The notes under the pieces: model-generated
Told to the model about the DNA's origin: nothing
Database searches by the model: none
What the model saw: only the letters and a program-made list of their open reading frames with translations
Source of the DNA: 40CM-2-70-7 sp035631315
GTDB taxonomy: Bacteria > Gemmatimonadota > Gemmatimonadetes > Gemmatimonadales > GWC2-71-9
Direction: 5' to 3'
Assembly: GCA_035631315.1 (NCBI GenBank)
Contig: DASQIZ010000095.1
Span: forward strand, 62,001 to 126,000
Length of the DNA stretch: 64,000 nucleotides
Program-made: the position numbers and the translations under genes
In this document: positions 59,270 to 64,000 of the stretch, piece after piece
Layout: each line of letters opens with the position of its first letter
How positions within the stretch are numbered: position 1 is the stretch's first letter

Positions 59270-60608
59270 GAATGTGGATGCGCTCTCTCAGGTACGTCTC
59301 GAGCTGCGCCGCCGCGACCCGGTCCTGCTTCAGCGTATCCCGGTCCCGCACCGTGACGGTCTGGTCCTGTGCGGACTGGCCGTCGATCGTCACGCCGAAC
59401 GGCGTCCCGGCCTCGTCCTGACGCCGGTACCGGCGGCCGATGGAGCCACCGTCATCGTAAAACACGTTCAGCGAGCCACCGCGGAGATCATCGAAGATCC
59501 GCTTCGCGAGCTCCGGCATCCCGTCCTTGTTGACGAGCGGGAAGACCGCGGCCTTGATGGGCGCGAGGGCCGGATGGAGACGCAGTACGACACGCGTCTC
59601 CCCCTCCACCTGCTCCTCGGTATAGGCGTCCACCAGGACGACCAGGGTCGTCCGATCGGCTCCCGCGGAGGTCTCCACCACGTACGGGACGAACTTTTCG
59701 TTGGTCGCCGGATCGAGGTAGTCGAGCTTCTTGCCCGAATACTCCTGGTGCCGGGACAAATCGAAGTCGGTCCGGTTGTGGATGCCCTCGAACTCCTGCC
59801 ACCCGAACGGGAACTCGTACTGGATGTCGTAGGCGTCCTTGGCGTAGTGCGCCAGCTCGCCCTTGCCGTGCTGATGGAACCGGAGCTTCTCCTTCCGCAC
59901 CCCAAGCGCCTCCACCCACTTCATCCGCTCGGCCTTCCAGTACTCGAACCACTTGATGTCTTCGCCCGGCTTCACGAAGAACTGCATTTCCATCTGCTCG
60001 AACTCACGCGTCCGGAACGTGAAATTCCCGGGCGTGATTTCGTTGCGGAAGGCCTTGCCGACCTGCGCGATGCCGAACGGGACCTTCTGTCGCGACGACT
60101 GCTGAACGTTCAGGTAATTCACGTAGATCCCCTGCGCAGTTTCGGGACGCAGGTAGACCACCGCCGCCGATTCCTCGACGGGTCCCATGAACGTCTTGAA
60201 CATCAGGTTGAATTGCCGCGGCGCCGTGAGCGTGCCCTTATTGCCACATACCGGACATTGCGCGTCGGGAGTCCCCGGTGTGCCCTTGAGTCTCGGGTCG
60301 TCGGCCCGGAAGCGGTTCTTGCACTGCTTGCAATCGATGAGCGGATCGGTGAAGCCCGCGACGTGGCCCGACGCTTCCCACACCTTCGGGTGCATCAGGA
60401 TGGCGGCATCGAGTCCCTCGACGTCGTCCCGCTCGTGGACCATCGAGCGCCACCAGCGCTCCTTGATGTTCTTCTTGAGCTCGACGCCCAGAGGCCCGTA
60501 ATCCCACACGGAGCCCAGGCCGCCGTAGATCTCGGAGGACTGGAACACGAATCCGCGCCGCTTGGCCAGCGACACGAGCTTATCCATCGTCTTGTCAACA
60601 GGGGACAT
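59262..60608 (-). CDS. glyQS: Glycine--tRNA ligase (single-chain type)
   Basis: This 448-residue class II synthetase is the single-subunit type rather than alpha2beta2 GlyRS. Visible are KRRGFVFQSSEIYGGLGSVW, DYGPLGVELKKNIK, a zinc region (CKQCKNRF, CPVCG), motif 2 FGIAQVGKAFRNEITPGNF, FEQMEMQFF and motif 3 near GIHNRTDFDL. The ATG at 60608 starts at the family N-terminus (MSPVDKTMDKLVSLAKRRG); the longer frame extends into the glycerate kinase gene and is discarded. Confidence 0.96.
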   Translation of the reverse strand: MSPVDKTMDKLVSLAKRRGFVFQSSEIYGGLGSVWDYGPLGVELKKNIKERWWRSMVHERDDVEGLDAAILMHPKVWEASGHVAGFTDPLIDCKQCKNRFRADDPRLKGTPGTPDAQCPVCGNKGTLTAPRQFNLMFKTFMGPVEESAAVVYLRPETAQGIYVNYLNVQQSSRQKVPFGIAQVGKAFRNEITPGNFTFRTREFEQMEMQFFVKPGEDIKWFEYWKAERMKWVEALGVRKEKLRFHQHGKGELAHYAKDAYDIQYEFPFGWQEFEGIHNRTDFDLSRHQEYSGKKLDYLDPATNEKFVPYVVETSAGADRTTLVVLVDAYTEEQVEGETRVVLRLHPALAPIKAAVFPLVNKDGMPELAKRIFDDLRGGSLNVFYDDGGSIGRRYRRQDEAGTPFGVTIDGQSAQDQTVTVRDRDTLKQDRVAAAQLETYLRERIHIRA

Positions 60609-60631
60609 AAGGGGCGGAAGATAGGAATGCC

Positions 60632-61711
60632 TCAGGGCATGGGCAACCCGAGCGCCTCCCGCGCCGCCCGCTCCCCCAAGCCTTCGATGTCGGCGGGAGA
60701 GAGGCTCTGGCCGTTGCCACTCACGACCGTGATGCCGACCTGCTCCGCGGCTTTTCCGGCGACGACCGCGACGCGCCGGCGGGCAGCCTGGGCCCGGCGC
60801 ACGATCTCGCCGGTCACTTTCCCTGCGAAGCTGGTGCCGTCGAACTCCCCTTCGCCGGTGATCACCAGGTCGACGGTGGCCAACGCCGCGTCGAACCCGA
60901 TGCGGTCCAGCACCCAGGGGGCGCCAGGTGTGAGCGTGGCCTTGGCGAACGCGGCCAGCCCTGCCCCCAAGCCACCAGCCGCGCCCCCGCCCGGGAGCGC
61001 TTCCATTCCCGGGTGACCGACGTGCGCAAGGCACTCCGCCAGCCTTCCCAGTCCCGCCGACAGCCGTTCCACTTCGCTCTCCGAGGCCCCCTTTTGAGGC
61101 CCGAAGACGACCGCGGCGCCCTGGGGGCCGGCGAGGGGCGTCGTGACATCGGTCAGCGCCACCACTTGCGCAGCAAGGCGCCACCCACCGGAGATCGCGG
61201 CAAGGTCCCTCAGCGTACCTCCCCCATCCGCTAACTCAGCACCAGTGGCATCGATGAAGCTCCACCCCAGGCCCCGTGCCGCTCCTGTTCCCCCGTCCAC
61301 GGTGGCCGACCCGCCGAGCCCGACGACTACAGTCTTGGCGCCGCGATCGGCCGCTTCCCAGATGAGCTCACCTACTCCACGTGTGGTGGTAGTCAGTGGA
61401 GCGCGCTGATCGGGTGGGATAAGGGCGATGCCGCACGCCGAGCTCGACGCGAAGATCGCGGTCTCAGCATCGAGCCAGCCCAGCTCTGCAGTGACGGGAA
61501 CGCCGAGGGGACCAGTGACTGACACGCGCTCGAGCAGCGACCCTGGAGGGAGCACAGCTTCGAGGAGTCCGTCGCCGCCGTCGGCGACGGGACATGCGAG
61601 AACCTTGGCACTGGGAACGGCCCTGCGAACCCCGGTCACCAAACAATCCGCGACTTGCCTCGGGCCGAACGTCCCCTTGAAGGCGGCAGGTGCCACCAGG
61701 ATGGCAGGCAT
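60632..61711 (-). CDS. Glycerate kinase (type I, GarK/GlxK)
   Basis: The 359-residue protein phosphorylates D-glycerate. Signatures are APAAFKGTFGPRQVADCL, PVADGGDGLLEAV, VVGLGGSATVDGGTGAARGLG, LTDVTTPLAGPQGAA and VITGEGEFDGTSFAGK. Product specificity (2- or 3-phosphoglycerate) is not clear from sequence, but 2-phosphoglycerate is usual for this family. It feeds lower glycolysis. AGGA lies close to the ATG. Confidence 0.95.
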   Translation of the reverse strand: MPAILVAPAAFKGTFGPRQVADCLVTGVRRAVPSAKVLACPVADGGDGLLEAVLPPGSLLERVSVTGPLGVPVTAELGWLDAETAIFASSSACGIALIPPDQRAPLTTTTRGVGELIWEAADRGAKTVVVGLGGSATVDGGTGAARGLGWSFIDATGAELADGGGTLRDLAAISGGWRLAAQVVALTDVTTPLAGPQGAAVVFGPQKGASESEVERLSAGLGRLAECLAHVGHPGMEALPGGGAAGGLGAGLAAFAKATLTPGAPWVLDRIGFDAALATVDLVITGEGEFDGTSFAGKVTGEIVRRAQAARRRVAVVAGKAAEQVGITVVSGNGQSLSPADIEGLGERAAREALGLPMP

Positions 61712-61758
61712 TTCCTAAGTTGCTACGGCGTGGAACGTTGCGCCAGCAACACACACGT

Positions 61759-61958
61759 CATATTCGCAATATGCATCAAATCATTGTGTATTGCGGCATA
61801 GAAGAAGTATAGGGGGAACCCTGAGGTGTTGCGGTAGCGTGACTTGCGACAGGGCATTCTTCTTGCTTTGGAATTCGGCGCGCGTCCCGTTCGCATCGGG
61901 TTCTAGGGCGCACGGTGTCGGGCGGGCGAGCACCCCCTGGGGAAACTCAGGGGGTTTC
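61759..61958 (+). other. AT-rich intergenic segment with palindrome and possible small RNA
   Basis: The longest gap (61712-61974) holds CATATT-CGC-AATATG (61759-61773). TTGTGT (61784-61789), 18 bp and TATAGG (61808-61813) resemble a rightward promoter. CCCCCTG (61933-61939) pairing with CAGGGGG (61948-61954) then TTTCCGCTTT resembles a weak terminator. No ORF lies between them. A small RNA of about 130 nt is possible but unproven; the palindrome could instead serve the glycerate kinase gene. Confidence 0.3.
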
Positions 61959-61974
61959 CGCTTTCAGGACCCCT

Positions 61975-62154
61975 TCAGAACTCGCGCTTCTTCATCTCTT
62001 TGAAGAAATCCTGGCGCTCGAGATCGGCGTCAGTGGTCTCGGGGGGCAGCGTCGGGTCACCTTGACGCTTCAGGTTCTTTTTCGGCTTCTGCTGCGCCTG
62101 CTGGGACAGCTTCTTTACAAGCTTCGCCATCTGCGCGTCATCACTCTTCCCCAT
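61975..62154 (-). CDS. Small highly charged protein
   Basis: The 59-residue protein (MGKSDDAQMAKLVKKLSQQA at its start) is rich in Lys, Gln and Asp and ends in FFKEMKKREF. It has a very good ribosome site (GGAGGAG, six bases before the ATG) and lies 17 bp after the purA stop in the same direction. No membrane segment or Cys. It is likely disordered and possibly nucleic-acid binding; function unknown. Confidence 0.7.
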   Translation of the reverse strand: MGKSDDAQMAKLVKKLSQQAQQKPKKNLKRQGDPTLPPETTDADLERQDFFKEMKKREF

Positions 62155-62171
62155 TCGCTCCTCCTGAAGGG

Positions 62172-63452
<1,281 letters not shown>

Positions 63453-63477
63453 GCTCTGTCCTCTCTTGGCCCGGCAA

Positions 63478-63502
63478 CAAAAAAGCCCCGTCAGCGCGGG
63501 GC
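63478..63502 (-). terminator. Rho-independent terminator downstream of the M28 peptidase gene
   Basis: Read leftward, GCCCCG (63502-63497), loop CGCTGA and CGGGGC (63490-63485) are followed by a run of six T (63484-63479). It terminates the peptidase gene before purA. Confidence 0.85.
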
Positions 63503-63527
63503 ATATTGGAGCATCCTCTGAAGGAAT

Positions 63528-64000
63528 CTATCGGCCGCCGAGCACGGCGGCAACGCCTTGCGCGACGTCTTTGGCGCCTGTCAGCGTGAGGGCCCCCGGA
63601 ACGTCCCGCGGCGTATGGACTATCCGTGCAGTGCCCCAATTCCCCTTCATGATCGTGACGCACTCACCAGCCACAGGGGCCAGGGCGATGCCGTCCACGA
63701 AGACCGGAAGCCTTCGGGCGACCCTTGCCCGAAGCGCCTTCTGGAGGCGGTCGCCCAAGGGGCCCGGACGGTGCACGAACAGGATGGCAGAGCCCTGGTC
63801 GTCCAGGCCATCAAGGTTGATGACCGGCCTGCCGCCGAACAGGTCAGGGCGCCCCTGCGCCGCCGCCCGCGCCCCCAGCAGGCCCCACTCCTCGGCATCG
63901 GGAAAGAACACGCCGACTCTAGCGTCCGGGGCGCGGTCCAGGATCTCGAAAATCGCCACCACCGCGGATCCATTATCGAGCGCCCCGGGCGACCGGTTTT
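63528..64000 (-). CDS. M28-family zinc peptidase (5' partial)
   Basis: The frame stays open to the right edge, so only the C-terminal 156 or so residues are seen. SPGALDNGSAV matches the M28 metal Asp region, followed by FFPDAEEWGLLGA with the catalytic/metal Glu pair, VINLDGL and IVHTPRDVP with the last metal His. M28 peptidases are amino- or carboxypeptidases, often exported; the N-terminal signal is outside the window. Confidence 0.88.
   Translation of the reverse strand, partial: NRSPGALDNGSAVVAIFEILDRAPDARVGVFFPDAEEWGLLGARAAAQGRPDLFGGRPVINLDGLDDQGSAILFVHRPGPLGDRLQKALRARVARRLPVFVDGIALAPVAGECVTIMKGNWGTARIVHTPRDVPGALTLTGAKDVAQGVAAVLGGR

Overview
The window is strongly GC-rich, densely packed bacterial chromosome. 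Several traits suggest an environmental Gemmatimonadota-like bacterium: a GWxTD-domain protein, an MglA/roadblock pair, a B12-dependent class II ribonucleotide reductase, several zinc-ribbon Ser/Thr kinases, and a very high rate of GTGA/ATGA stop-start overlaps. The phylum is an inference; no rRNA gene is present. I see no tRNA, rRNA, CRISPR array, phage, IS element or plasmid gene. No gene-free stretch exceeds 300 bp; the longest, 61712-61974, is described below.

Layout. 1-2966 (+): two DUF2029/GT87-type membrane glycosyltransferases (the first cut by the left edge) and a D-threonine aldolase-like PLP enzyme. 2963-14339 (-): a long leftward run of response regulator, HEAT-repeat protein, processive GT2, dnaX, ybaB, recR, roadblock protein, mglA, pgsA, cinA, lipase, grpE, dnaJ. 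14480-25219 (-): MarR regulator, amidohydrolase, pyruvate kinase, MBL-fold hydrolase, class II aldolase, YtxH, YihY, threonine aldolase, a JAB/MPN membrane protein and an Ig-like secreted protein; the six from the aldolase onward are linked by 4-bp overlaps. 25298-27834 (+): an ABC exporter pair divergent from marR, with a palindromic site between. 27831-29254: two paralogous zinc-ribbon proteins flanking a MOSC-like gene. 29316-39358 (-): outer-membrane metalloprotease/propeller/barrel protein, GWxTD protein, Ser/Thr kinase with a TonB-like tail, gamma carbonic anhydrase, nrdJ. 39452-44617 (+): a four-gene phosphosignalling operon (zinc ribbon/FHA, kinase, PP2C phosphatase, membrane-tethered FHA/trypsin-like protease). 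44614-48431: anmK and murQ (muropeptide recycling), divergent from gamma-glutamyltransferase. 48482-53341 (-): an arginine/polyamine set (ornithine cyclodeaminase-type enzyme, Fur-like regulator, pyruvoyl arginine decarboxylase, agmatinase) followed by a CcdA-type protein and a lipoprotein. 53483-58449 (-): priA, dipeptide epimerase, histone-deacetylase-like enzyme and three small proteins, one with a ubiquitin-like pattern. 58612-64000: small heat-shock protein (+), then pseudo-receiver, glycyl-tRNA synthetase, glycerate kinase, a 59-residue charged protein, purA and an M28 peptidase cut by the right edge (all -).

Functionally most of the window is housekeeping: replication/repair (dnaX, recR, priA), nucleotides (nrdJ, purA), glycolysis (pyk, aldolase, glycerate kinase) and chaperones. 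It is interleaved with cell-envelope and phosphosignalling modules. The most novel-looking parts are the kinase/phosphatase/FHA-protease operon, the JAB protein with a degenerate metal motif, the small ubiquitin-like trio, the paired zinc-ribbon genes, two apparent CTG starts in CTGA junctions, and repeated -10 elements placed almost on the start codon, which suggest leaderless mRNAs.
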